From positions 62,001-126,000 of the forward strand of contig NZ_BAABHF010000019.1 in assembly GCF_039541955.1 (NCBI RefSeq): a stretch of 64,000 nt of DNA, written 5' to 3'. The notes under the pieces are model-generated. The model was not told the DNA's origin and did not search any database. It saw only the letters and a list, made by a program, of their open reading frames with translations. Position numbers and translations under genes: made by a program. Each line of letters starts with the position of its first letter. Position 1 is the first letter of the stretch. This DNA is from Actinoallomurus oryzae (GTDB lineage: Bacteria > Actinomycetota > Actinomycetes > Streptosporangiales > Streptosporangiaceae). This document shows positions 26,942 through 34,966 of this stretch, one piece after another.

Positions 26942-27197
26942 ACCGTACGATCCTCGTCTCCGCACCGTGATCACGAACGGCACCGTACTGAGAACCGGCG
27001 CCGGGCGCACTCGGCACGGCTCCGGCCGTGACCGAATCGAGTTTGTTGCCGTGTGACAATAAATGAGGCATGCCGGGATCATCACGCGCCGGCACGCCCA
27101 TAGAATCGGTTCCACCGCGCCGGATGACATTTGTCGCCGGCGCGCCCCCATACCCGCTGTGGGCTCGCGGTGTGAGCCCGCCAGGACAGGAGTCGCG

Positions 27198-27653
27198 ATG
27201 GCCGCCCAGGCGCCGGTACGCCCCTACCGCATCCTCCTCGTCGAGGACGATCCCGCGGACGCGCTGCTGGTCGAGGAGGCCCTGCTCGACGGCTCCGAGG
27301 GTGATCGCTCTCTCGTGCAGGTGCCCGACGGTGTCGCCGCGCTGGAGCACCTGCGCGACCCCGGCCAGCCGCGCCCGGACCTCATCGTCCTCGATCTCAA
27401 CATGCCGCGCATGAACGGCTCCGAGGTGCTGAAGATCCTCAAGCAGGAGCCCGCGCTCAAGGCCATCCCGGTGGTGGTCCTCACCACGTCCGCGGCGGAC
27501 GAGGACGTCGCGACCGCGTACGCCACCCACGCGAGCGCGTACGTCGTCAAGCCCGTCAACCTGGACGACTTCATCGAGGCGGTGCGTAACATCGACACCT
27601 TCTACCGGGAGTTCGCCGAGCACCTGCCCAGCGACCCGTCCACCGGCGGCTGA
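27198..27653 (+). CDS. single-domain response regulator (Rcp1/CheY-like)
   Basis: A 151-residue receiver with no output domain: acidic pocket LLVEDDPADALLVEEAL, phospho-acceptor Asp66 in LIVLDLNMPRMNG, Thr in VVLTTSAAD and Lys in YVVKPVN. It is closest in pattern to Rcp1-type partners of CHASE/phytochrome histidine kinases. The start has AGGAG 6 nt upstream. It converges on the histidine kinase gene, its likely partner. Confidence 0.9.
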   Translation: MAAQAPVRPYRILLVEDDPADALLVEEALLDGSEGDRSLVQVPDGVAALEHLRDPGQPRPDLIVLDLNMPRMNGSEVLKILKQEPALKAIPVVVLTTSAADEDVATAYATHASAYVVKPVNLDDFIEAVRNIDTFYREFAEHLPSDPSTGG

Positions 27654-27655
27654 GG

Positions 27656-27729
27656 CCAGGGGCTGTCTCAAAGCCCCGCTGTCCTACTGTGCGGCCCGCT
27701 ACGGACGGGGACTTCGAGACAGACCCTGG
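27656..27729. repeat. 74-bp MITE-like inverted repeat between convergent genes
   Basis: The 22-bp arms 27656-27677 and 27708-27729 are inverted copies (19/22 identical, outer end CCAGGG) around a 30-nt centre. It begins 2 nt after the response-regulator stop and supplies the last ten or so codons and the stop of the histidine kinase. GGGNCTGTCTC ends recall termini of actinobacterial insertion sequences, so it may be a small non-autonomous element; it could also act as a bidirectional terminator. Confidence 0.65.
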
Positions 27730-29384
27730 TCCTCCTCCGCCGTCTCCGGCTCGCTCGCCTGGGCCGGCAGGGTGAAGGTGATCCTGGCGCCGGGCTCGTG
27801 GGCGGGGTCCACCCCGATGGTGCCGCCGTGGAACTCGACGATCTTCTTGCACACGGCCAGGCCGATTCCGGTGCCCGGGTAGGCCTCTCGGGTGTGCAGG
27901 CGCTGGAAGATCACGAACACCCGCTCGGCGTACTCGGGACCGATCCCGATGCCGTTGTCGGTGACGGCGAAGTGCCACATGTCGCCGTGCCGCTCCGCGG
28001 TCACCCGGATCTCCGGCGTCCGGTCGGGTGAGCGGAACTTGACGGCGTTGGACAGCAGGTTCTGCAGCAGCAGGCCGAGTTGCCCGGGGTCCCCGGTGAC
28101 GGTGGGCAGCGGACCGTGGGACAGCCGGGCGCCGGCCTCCTCGATCGAGAGGCTCAGCGTGCTGACCGTCGTGGCGTACACCTCTTCGAGGTCCACGTCG
28201 ACGCGGGCCTCGTGGACCCGGCCGACGCGGGAGAACTGCAGCAGGTCGTTGATCAGCGCCTGCATGCGGTTGGCGCCCTCGATGGCGAAGTCGATGTACT
28301 GGTTGGCCCGCTCGTCGAGCTGTTCGCTGTAGCGGCGCCGCAGCATCTGGCTGAAGCTCGCGACCTTGCGCAGCGGCTCCTGCAGGTCGTGCGACGCGAC
28401 GTAGGCGAACTGCTCGAGTTCGGCGTTGGAGCGCCGCAGGTCCTCGGCCTGGTCGGCGAGCTGGTCGCGGGCCTCGCTGGAGAAGGCGAGCTCCTCGGTG
28501 AGCCGCTGCCGCATCGCCTCGACTCCGGTGGCCAGACGCCGCAGGTCGGCCGGGCCGTGGCCGGTGATCGGATGGCCGAAGTCGCCGTCGGCGACCTGCC
28601 CGGTGTCGGCGGCGAGCCGCTCCAGCGGCATCGTGATCCCGCGTCGCAGGCCGACGAACACCAGCACGGCGATCACGAGGATCACGACCGCGATGCCGAG
28701 GAAGACCGCGTTCCGCTCGGTCCGCACCGTGTGGAGGTCGGCGCGCCCGTCGGCGCGCGCCTGCGTCAGGTGCCGCTGCTGGGCGGTCATCGCCGCGCGC
28801 AGCGCGTCGAACTCGACCTTGCCCTCGGCCGCCCGCTCGCTCGCCAGGCGCGTCACCGCGTCGCCCTTAGCGGTGGAGAGGGGGTCGGCGATCCGCGTCC
28901 GCCAGATCTCCGCCCGTCGCGTCACCAGTGCCAGGTCGGCACGCTCCCGCGGGGTCACGGACAGCGTCCGCAGCGCCCGCAGCGCGGTGGCCTCCTGCGC
29001 GCGGCCCTCGTTGTAGGGATCGAGGAAGTCGGAGCGGCCGGACAGGCCGTACCCGCGGATGCCGGTCTCCTGGTCCAGCATGGCGCCCTCGTAGCGGATC
29101 GAGGCGACGAGCGCCGACGACTGCCGGTCGACCAGCTGGTCGGTGACCGCCCCCTCGTGACTCAGCACCCAAACGCCCAGGACGCCCAGGATCGCCAGCA
29201 CCGCCAAGGCGGCGCCCACGCCGATCTGCAGCCAGCGCCGGGTGGTCAGCCTCGACCGTGCCGCCGCCGGACCGGGGGCCGGCCGGTCCGCGCCCGACCT
29301 CGGCTCGGTGGTCTCCTCCGCGGGCAGGGCGTCCGCTCCCGTGACGGGCTCCGCAAGGGAGGACGAGCCGGATTCGGGGGGCAT
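27699..29384 (-). CDS. CHASE3-HAMP sensor histidine kinase
   Basis: A 561-residue membrane histidine kinase: acidic/proline-rich cytoplasmic tail (1-50), TM1 (about 54-74), an extracellular CHASE3-type helical domain (about 76-222), TM2 (about 227-246), HAMP (250-305), a HisKA domain with His332 in ASHDLQEPLRK, and an HATPase domain (NLLSNAVKF, DNGIGI, GTGIGLAVCKKIV). The start ATG at 29384 has only a weak ribosome site. The C-terminal DQGLSRSPRP is encoded by the inverted-repeat element and is probably not ancestral. It lies 22 nt after the STAS gene, so the two are probably one unit, with the convergent receiver as partner. Confidence 0.87.
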   Translation of the reverse strand: MPPESGSSSLAEPVTGADALPAEETTEPRSGADRPAPGPAAARSRLTTRRWLQIGVGAALAVLAILGVLGVWVLSHEGAVTDQLVDRQSSALVASIRYEGAMLDQETGIRGYGLSGRSDFLDPYNEGRAQEATALRALRTLSVTPRERADLALVTRRAEIWRTRIADPLSTAKGDAVTRLASERAAEGKVEFDALRAAMTAQQRHLTQARADGRADLHTVRTERNAVFLGIAVVILVIAVLVFVGLRRGITMPLERLAADTGQVADGDFGHPITGHGPADLRRLATGVEAMRQRLTEELAFSSEARDQLADQAEDLRRSNAELEQFAYVASHDLQEPLRKVASFSQMLRRRYSEQLDERANQYIDFAIEGANRMQALINDLLQFSRVGRVHEARVDVDLEEVYATTVSTLSLSIEEAGARLSHGPLPTVTGDPGQLGLLLQNLLSNAVKFRSPDRTPEIRVTAERHGDMWHFAVTDNGIGIGPEYAERVFVIFQRLHTREAYPGTGIGLAVCKKIVEFHGGTIGVDPAHEPGARITFTLPAQASEPETAEEDQGLSRSPRP

Positions 29385-29406
29385 GAACTCTTCGCTTCCA
29401 GCGGCC

Positions 29407-29781
29407 TCAGCCGCGCGCCCCCACCGCGGCGTTGCCGTCGCGGACGGCCTGGACGGCCGCCTCCGTGGTGTCGTAGATCGGCAGGACCCGGACCAGCTGG
29501 GTGATCTCAAAGACCTTCCGCGCCTGGGCGGACGGCGCCGCGATCGCCAGCGAGCTGTCGTGCGGGCGGAGCCGGTGCACCACGCCGACGAAGACGCCGA
29601 GGCCGATGGAGTCGACGAAGTCCACGCCGCTCAGCTCCAGCACCAGCCGGTGGTGACCCTCGTCGATGAGGCGGATCAGCAGGTCGCGCACTTGTGGAGC
29701 GGTTGCGACATCGAGCGCCCCGGCGAGCGTCACGCTCACGATGCCGTCGTCCGTCACGATGTGCTCGACGCTGAACTCCAT
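29407..29781 (-). CDS. STAS-domain anti-sigma factor antagonist
   Basis: A 124-residue SpoIIAA/RsbV-like protein. The phosphorylatable Ser is in VDFVDSIGLGVFVG. The start MEFSVEHIV at 29781 has GGAGGACGGC directly upstream. Such proteins bind anti-sigma kinases when unphosphorylated. It is upstream of and co-directional with the CHASE3 histidine kinase, suggesting a link between membrane sensing and sigma-factor partner switching. Confidence 0.87.
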   Translation of the reverse strand: MEFSVEHIVTDDGIVSVTLAGALDVATAPQVRDLLIRLIDEGHHRLVLELSGVDFVDSIGLGVFVGVVHRLRPHDSSLAIAAPSAQARKVFEITQLVRVLPIYDTTEAAVQAVRDGNAAVGARG

Positions 29782-30058
29782 GCCGTCCTCCAATGGCTCC
29801 CGGCACCTCACCGACGATCCGCGCCGCGCAGGTGTTCCCGCGGAGGTCGCCCCGAATCGTTCTCCGGCGACATCTTCTTCTCGCCTGGTCACACATTATG
29901 ACCGCCAAGCCGATGCGCCGCGACGGGTCGAGTGTCGGGTGTCATGACCGCCGCCGCGCGCACGGGACGGGACGGCCCGGCCCGAGGGAGGTGGGCGCCG
30001 GTTCCGGGCGCGAACGGGCCGGGCCGTCCCGCCTGGGGCGGTGCCCTACCCGTAGAGA

Positions 30059-30286
30059 TCACGAATACACGGAGAAGACAGATCCCGTCACCTTACGTGA
30101 CGTACAGCCGCGCAGGACGACCGTTCCGCCCGCCGCACGCAGCTCGCGGAAGAACGCCCGGATGTCGCCGACCAACAGGTCCGGCTCCACCATCGCCGCG
30201 AAGTGGCCGCCACGGTCGTACTCGTGCCGCCAGTACCGTACGAACTGGCGCAGGCAGTCGCGCGGGATCGCATCCGTAGCGGTCAT
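30059..30286 (-). pseudogene. C-terminal remnant of an epoxide hydrolase-like alpha/beta hydrolase
   Basis: A 75-residue frame. YDRGGHFAAMVEPDLLVGDI matches the C-terminal segment of epoxide hydrolases (EphA/juvenile-hormone type), including the catalytic His. The nucleophile and the rest of the fold are missing, and no hydrolase sequence precedes it. It cannot be active alone. Confidence 0.65.
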
Positions 30287-30348
30287 GGCCCCGCATGGTA
30301 GGTGGCTGACCAGGGATGACGTCCACCGGATTTCCGTGGGTCTCCTCA

Positions 30349-30972
30349 CTAGGTCATGCGGCGGACCCGGGCGCGCAAGGCCCGGGTCGCCACCGGGCCG
30401 AGGTCGTCGAAGACCTCCAGGATCGCACCCAGCCGGTCGAGGGCGTCGAGCGCCCGTCCGGCCGCCTCCGGATCGGCGCCCTCGTACAACTCGATGCCCA
30501 CGAACGCCGCGGCGACCGCGCGGGCCAGCCCCGGGATGTCGGCGGCATCGGCCAGGGGCATACGGCCCAGGACGCGGCCGAGGACGATCTCCAGCTCCCG
30601 TGCCCACAGTTCCAGACCCGCGGCCGTGGCCGACGCCAGCTTCGGATCGCGCTGTGCGCCGGCGAGGAGCTGGGCGAGCACCGCGACGTCGCCGTTGCGG
30701 CGCTCGGCCTCGTGCAGCTCGCGCCCGACGGCGAGAAGCTCGCGCATCGTCCGCACCTGGGCGAAGCGCTCACGGAACACCTCGACCCGCGCGGCGGTCG
30801 CGGTGGCGCAGGCGGCGGCCAGGAGCTGGTCGACGCTGCCGAAATGGTAGAAGACCAGCGCCTGGTTGACCCCGGCCGTGGCGGCGATCGTCCGCGCGGA
30901 CACGCCGGCGATGCCGTGCGTGCGGAGGGTCTCGATGGTCGCGTCGAGGAGCCGGTCCTTGGTGTCGCTCAC
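30349..30972 (-). CDS. TetR-family transcriptional regulator
   Basis: A 207-residue TetR regulator. The HTH is at the N-terminus (TIETLRTHGIAGVSARTIAA, then TAGVNQALVFYHFGSVDQLL) and a divergent ligand domain follows. It starts with GTG overlapping the stop of the membrane protein gene (GTGA, 30969-30972). The two TTGAGCG palindromes upstream of that gene are its likely operators, giving a self-repressed two-gene unit. Confidence 0.9.
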   Translation of the reverse strand: MSDTKDRLLDATIETLRTHGIAGVSARTIAATAGVNQALVFYHFGSVDQLLAAACATATAARVEVFRERFAQVRTMRELLAVGRELHEAERRNGDVAVLAQLLAGAQRDPKLASATAAGLELWARELEIVLGRVLGRMPLADAADIPGLARAVAAAFVGIELYEGADPEAAGRALDALDRLGAILEVFDDLGPVATRALRARVRRMT

Positions 30973-31505
30973 CCGGGTGAGTCTGCTCCCTCCGAGCCTG
31001 GGTCGCACGGCGGGTCACCGTGGCCGGGCACACCGCCGCCGGATGGCGGCTGCTTCCCGTACAGGACGCTCGGCGCGGTGAGCGCCCCGGCGACGACGCC
31101 GACGGCCATGACGACCATGAAGAAGCACAACGCCGCACCGTCGGTGAGCAGCCCGATGGCGCCGTCCGGATACCACCGCAGGCACACCACCCAGGCCAGG
31201 AGGAAGATCCCGGGCGATACGGCAGCCCCCGAGGGCCGTACCGCCCGGGGGTGCCGCACCAGGCACGGCGCGCCCACCGCGAAGGCCACCCCGCAGACGA
31301 GGCCGGCGACCAGCCCGACGGCCGTCCCGATGACGACTCCGGCCACCGCGCCGATGACGATCCCCGTCGGGCCTGCGATCACGCCGAGCCCGGCGCCGAC
31401 CAGTCCCCCGCCGATCACGCCGGCGGCTGAGCCGTACCCGCATCCGCGGATCACCAGCGATGGCCGCAACGGCACCCGCCGACCGCCCTCACCGAAGCCC
31501 GCCAT
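30969..31505 (-). CDS. Gly-rich multi-pass membrane protein, unknown function
   Basis: A 178-residue protein. Residues 25-75 form a Gly-rich hydrophobic hairpin (repeated GxxxG: GGGLVGAGLGVIAGPTGIVI), and two more membrane segments lie at about 97-110 and 122-145. The C-terminus is Pro/Gly-rich. I recognise no family. It is first in a unit with the TetR gene and carries the operators, so its level is set by that repressor; an efflux or stress-membrane role is possible but unproven. Confidence 0.7.
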   Translation of the reverse strand: MAGFGEGGRRVPLRPSLVIRGCGYGSAAGVIGGGLVGAGLGVIAGPTGIVIGAVAGVVIGTAVGLVAGLVCGVAFAVGAPCLVRHPRAVRPSGAAVSPGIFLLAWVVCLRWYPDGAIGLLTDGAALCFFMVVMAVGVVAGALTAPSVLYGKQPPSGGGVPGHGDPPCDPGSEGADSPG

Positions 31506-31522
31506 CGACCCACCTCCCGGGT

Positions 31523-31567
31523 TTGAGCGATCGCTTAAATCCTAGACGCGTTTGAGCGTTCGCTCAA
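31523..31567 (-). promoter_or_regulatory. TetR operators with embedded promoter
   Basis: Two palindromes, TTGAGCGATCGCTTAA (31523-31538) and TTGAGCGTTCGCTCAA (31552-31567), are centred 29 bp apart. On the minus strand TTGAGC (31562-31567) and TAGGAT (31539-31544) are spaced by exactly 17 nt and form a promoter inside the operators. This suggests TetR repression by occlusion. Confidence 0.7.
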
Positions 31568-31577
31568 GAGGCCGGCG

Positions 31578-31880
31578 TCAGACGGAATGGACCAGGGGTT
31601 CGCCACGCGGGGGGCGAGCGACGTCCTCGGCCAGGATGTTCGCCGCGTTCGTGGCCGTCTGCCGGCCGGCGCCGGCCAGGTGAGGCGTCAGGGTGATGCC
31701 CGGCGTCGACAACAGCCGTGAGCCCGCCGAGATCGGATCCTCGGGGAACACGTCGCCGCCGGACAGGTGCCCGCTCTCCACCGCGTCACAGACCGGCTCA
31801 CAGCCGGGCAGGGCGCCGCGGACGCGGTTGACGATGATCGCGCCGCCCGGCAGGGCGGCGTTCTGCGGGGCGCCGATCAT
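31578..31880 (-). pseudogene. 3' fragment of a 2-hydroxyacid dehydrogenase, paralogous to the gene at 33061-34068
   Basis: The 100 residues match the last 101 of the intact dehydrogenase 1.2 kb away (for example STPGITLTPHLAG versus STPGVTLTPHLAG), with many substitutions, including in the catalytic Arg region (NRVRGALPG versus NCARGALLD). Homology stops sharply at MIGAPQ. It lacks the NAD-binding domain. The ADP-ribosylglycohydrolase gene lies between the fragment and the intact copy. Confidence 0.8.
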
Positions 31881-31940
31881 CTCGTGAGCCCCTCACCCGC
31901 GGTGACGTCGACCGACTGAACCGCAGGCCGTCGCACCGGG

Positions 31941-32972
31941 TCAGCGAAGTCCCCGGTAGACCCAGTCCGGAAGTGTCTCGACCAGGTAGAGCCATGGGCC
32001 GGGGGCGATCGCGGGTCCGGCGCGTCCCATGTCGCCGCGGCCGTTGCGCGCGGCCACGACACCGCCCGTGATCGCGCAAACGGTGTCGACGTCGCCGAGT
32101 CCCTCCGCGGCCGTCCAGAGCGCGTCGGTGAGGCTGTGCAGGTGATGCGCCGCGCACCACAGGGCGAACGGGACCGTGTCCTCGGCGCGGATGCGCTGCC
32201 CGTTGCCGAGGATGTCGGCGGCGCGCCAGGCGGGGGTGTCGCCCGGCAGGTCCGCGGCGCGCAGGATCCCCTCCCGGGTCGGCCCCGCGGGCGTGTGCGC
32301 CGCGACCGCACCGAGCAGGTCGGCTCCATGGAGCGCACCCTCCCGGTACGTGGGCATCGGCGGCCGGCCCGGCTTCTCTCTCCACCGGGCCTCGTGGTCG
32401 GTCCAGCCGGCCACGGCGAGGGCCGCCGCCACGGCTACGGCGACGGCACCCGCGATGCCCTCGGGGTGGGCATGGGTGACGTGCGCGGACCGCCTCGCTT
32501 GCTCGATGGTGGCCTCGAGGTCCGGGCCGAACCAGGCGCCCAGCGGAGCGGCCCTCATCGCCGCGCCGTTGCCGAGGCTGCCCTGCCCGTCGAACAACGC
32601 CCGCGCCGCCGTACGCCACGCACCCGGCTCCGCTCCCAGGCGCGGCAGCAGTTCGTGCATGCCGGCGCCGTACCCGCGGCCCGGGTCGGCGGCGTACGTG
32701 TCGGCGAACGTACGGGCCAGCTCTTCTTCGACGATCTCGCCGTGCCGCAGAAGCACGCGTACGACGCCGAGCGCCATCGCGGTGTCGTCGGTCCAGTGCC
32801 ACACCCCGCCGGGCCCGTGGTTCTGGCCGGGCCCGGGCCCATCGGGAAGGCTCCGCGCGGCGATCTCCCGGCGGGCCTCGACGCCGGACCGGAAGAACCA
32901 CCGCTGGCCGAAGGCGTCGCCCAGCGACAGTCCCATGACGCTGTCGAGGACCGCACGGGTATTGACGATCAT
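31941..32972 (-). CDS. ADP-ribosylglycohydrolase family protein
   Basis: A 343-residue helical hydrolase of the DraG/ADPRH family: GLSLGDAFGQRWFF near the start, WHWTDDTAMALGVV (metal-binding TDD), GYGAGM, SLGNGAAMRAAPLGAW and the second metal site GDVDTVCAITGGVVAARNG. It removes ADP-ribose from proteins or small molecules using Mg2+. A GTG at 32978 is an alternative start. It is monocistronic and sits between a dehydrogenase fragment and its intact paralogue. Confidence 0.87.
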   Translation of the reverse strand: MIVNTRAVLDSVMGLSLGDAFGQRWFFRSGVEARREIAARSLPDGPGPGQNHGPGGVWHWTDDTAMALGVVRVLLRHGEIVEEELARTFADTYAADPGRGYGAGMHELLPRLGAEPGAWRTAARALFDGQGSLGNGAAMRAAPLGAWFGPDLEATIEQARRSAHVTHAHPEGIAGAVAVAVAAALAVAGWTDHEARWREKPGRPPMPTYREGALHGADLLGAVAAHTPAGPTREGILRAADLPGDTPAWRAADILGNGQRIRAEDTVPFALWCAAHHLHSLTDALWTAAEGLGDVDTVCAITGGVVAARNGRGDMGRAGPAIAPGPWLYLVETLPDWVYRGLR

Positions 32973-33060
32973 GACCACAGCATTCCAGAGGTCCGGAACG
33001 ATGCGGCGACGCGGCCGGTTCCTCCGGACCGGCGGCAGGTCGCCGCGGCCCGGCCGGGCG

Positions 33061-34068
33061 TCACGCGGGGTGGGCCAGCGGCTCGCCGCGCAGATGGCGG
33101 GCGACGTCCTCGGCGAGGATGGTGGCGGCGTTGACGGCGGTCTGGCGGCTGGCGCCGGCCAGGTGCGGCGTCAGGGTCACCCCCGGCGTGGACAGCAGCC
33201 GCGACCCGGCCGGGATCGGCTCTTCGGGGAACACGTCGAACGCGGCGCCGAACAGGTGCCCGCCCTCGATCGCGTCGCAGACGGCGTCGTAGTCGAGCAG
33301 GGCGCCGCGGGCGCAGTTGACGATGATCCCGCCGGCCGGCATGGCGGCGATCTGCGCGGCGCCGATCATTCCGGTGGTCTCCGGCGTGACACGGGCGTGC
33401 AGCGAGATGACCTGCGAGCGGGCCAGCAGTTCGTCGAGGGAGACCAGCTTGGCCACCGTCGACTCGGCCAGGTACGGGTCGTGGATGAGGACGTGCGCGC
33501 CGAGGGCGGCGAGCATCTCGGCGACCCGGTTGCCGACCGCACCGCCGCCGATCAGGCCGATGGTGCTGCCGCGCAGTTCGATGCCGACCTCGTCGTAGCG
33601 GTAGTAGTCGCTGCGCCACCGGCCGGCGGTCAGCTCGGCGTGGGTCTGCGGGATGCGGCGCGCCGCGGCCAGGATCATGCCGAGGGTGTGCTCGGCGGTG
33701 GCGCCCGCGTTGCGGCCCGGCGCGCAGCAGACCGCGACGCCGTGCTCGGCGGCGGCCTCCAGGTTGGCGTTGACCGGACCGCCGCGGCCGATGCCGATCA
33801 GCCGCAGCGTCGGGCTCGCCTCGATGACCCGGCGGGTCAGCGGCGCCATCTGGGTGAGGCAGATCTCGGCGCCGGCCAGTGCCTCGATGAGCTGGTCCTC
33901 GGTGCCGGACGCCTCGTCGACCTCGGCCACCCGGCCGAACGGCACGAGCGGCCAGTCGAGGGTGAGCTCGGTGAACTCCAGTCCCTCCGGCACGCGCTCG
34001 CGCACGGCGTCGATGAGCAGGCGGTTGAGGACGAAGTGGTCTCCGGCCGCGAGCACGCGGGTCGTCAT
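33061..34068 (-). CDS. D-isomer-specific 2-hydroxyacid dehydrogenase
   Basis: A 335-residue NAD-dependent dehydrogenase: GLIGGGAVGNRVAEML (cofactor motif), the Arg of NCARGALLD, Glu in FPEEPI and His in TPHLAG form the catalytic set. It starts at the ATG overlapping the phosphatase stop (ATGA), with AGGAG 6 nt upstream. It is last in the sugar operon. It could reduce a 2-oxoacid or oxidise a hydroxyacid made from the imported sugar. Confidence 0.9.
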   Translation of the reverse strand: MTTRVLAAGDHFVLNRLLIDAVRERVPEGLEFTELTLDWPLVPFGRVAEVDEASGTEDQLIEALAGAEICLTQMAPLTRRVIEASPTLRLIGIGRGGPVNANLEAAAEHGVAVCCAPGRNAGATAEHTLGMILAAARRIPQTHAELTAGRWRSDYYRYDEVGIELRGSTIGLIGGGAVGNRVAEMLAALGAHVLIHDPYLAESTVAKLVSLDELLARSQVISLHARVTPETTGMIGAAQIAAMPAGGIIVNCARGALLDYDAVCDAIEGGHLFGAAFDVFPEEPIPAGSRLLSTPGVTLTPHLAGASRQTAVNAATILAEDVARHLRGEPLAHPA

Positions 34069-34703
34069 GAGATCTCCTGGACGGCGGTGATGCGTTCGAT
34101 GGGCGTGTTGAACTCGAGGAGGGCGGCCCCGCCCTGCCCGCCCGCCAGCCGGACCTCGGTCAGCGCGCAGTTGCGCAGCGACGGGAAGACCCGGCGGTAG
34201 TCGCGCAGCGGTACCCCGATCAGCTCGCACAGCGCGAGCCGGATCGCCGTGGAGTGCGCGACGATCAGCACCCGGTCGTCCGGGTACCGCCCGGCGAGGT
34301 CGTCCAGGCAGCCGGTGAACCGGCGTGCCGCGTCGGCGGGATCCTCCCCGCCCGGCAGGTGGTCGGTGACCGGGTCGGCGCGGAACGCCCGCAGCGCATC
34401 GGGGAACCGCTCATGCATCTCCGCGGAGGTCATGCCCTCGCCGTGACCGAAGTCAAGCTCGCGGAAGCGTTCGTCCACGTTCAGCGGCACACCGGCGGCC
34501 TCCGCGCAGGCGGTGGCGGTGAGCTGGGCGCGGGTCAGCGTGGAGGTCCAGACCGCGGCGAGCCCGGCGGTCGCGGCCCAGGCGGCGAGCTGTTTGGCCT
34601 GGTCGAGGCCGCGTGAGGTGAGCGCGATGTCGCTGACACCCGCGTAGCGGTTCTCCGCGTGCCACTCCGACTCCCCATGGCGGACCAGGACGAACTGCGT
34701 CAT
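34065..34703 (-). CDS. histidine phosphatase family (phosphoglycerate mutase-like) protein
   Basis: A 212-residue protein: VLVRHGESEWHAENR (phospho-His9) and VLIVAHSTAIRLALCELIG (second His). Its GpmB/CobC-like size points to a phosphatase, not a glycolytic mutase. The start is the ATG at 34703, because the last repeat peptide ends there in ATGA with GAAGGAAG upstream; the longer frame from 34733 would read through the repeat. It may dephosphorylate a sugar phosphate made by the two kinases. Confidence 0.88.
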   Translation of the reverse strand: MTQFVLVRHGESEWHAENRYAGVSDIALTSRGLDQAKQLAAWAATAGLAAVWTSTLTRAQLTATACAEAAGVPLNVDERFRELDFGHGEGMTSAEMHERFPDALRAFRADPVTDHLPGGEDPADAARRFTGCLDDLAGRYPDDRVLIVAHSTAIRLALCELIGVPLRDYRRVFPSLRNCALTEVRLAGGQGGAALLEFNTPIERITAVQEIS

Positions 34704-34966
34704 GAATCTTCCTTCGTCGGAGGACGTGACCACTGGGGCGCGCCCTCGCTTCGCTCGGTCATGAGCCCTCCTTCGTCGGAGAGAGTGACCACAGGGGCGT
34801 GTCTTCGATTCCCTCGCTACGCTCGGTCATGAGCCCTCCTTCGTCGGAGAGAGTGACCACAAGGGCGTGTCTTCGATTCCCTCGCTACGCTCGGTCATGA
34901 GCCCTCCTTCGTCGGAGAGAGTGACCACAAGGGCGTGTCTTCGATTTCCTCGCTTCGCTCGGTCAT
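34703..34966 (-). repeat. four tandem copies of the 68-bp ATGA repeat element
   Basis: Starts lie at 34966, 34898, 34830 and 34762 (period 68 bp); the fourth copy is 59 bp (9 bp deleted) and ends at the phosphatase ATG at 34703. Each full copy encodes 23 codons beginning MTERSEGIE (MTERSEEIE in the first copy) and ending PTKEGS, then TGA. The last bases of each copy are AAGGAGGGCTCATGA, so a strong Shine-Dalgarno precedes the next start and each stop overlaps the next ATG. The kinase stop also overlaps the first copy (34963-34966). The chain is kinase, four mini-ORFs, phosphatase, each in a shifted frame. Confidence 0.9.

Noticed and set aside
28080..29504. 474-codon plus-strand frame across the histidine kinase
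   Set aside because: Shadow of the kinase on the opposite strand; no motifs, and the kinase has all HisKA/HATPase motifs.
34703..34733. Longer start for the histidine phosphatase within the repeat array
   Set aside because: It would add residues read through the last repeat copy in a frame unlike the family; the ATG at 34703 gives the canonical VLVRHGE start and the ATGA overlap.
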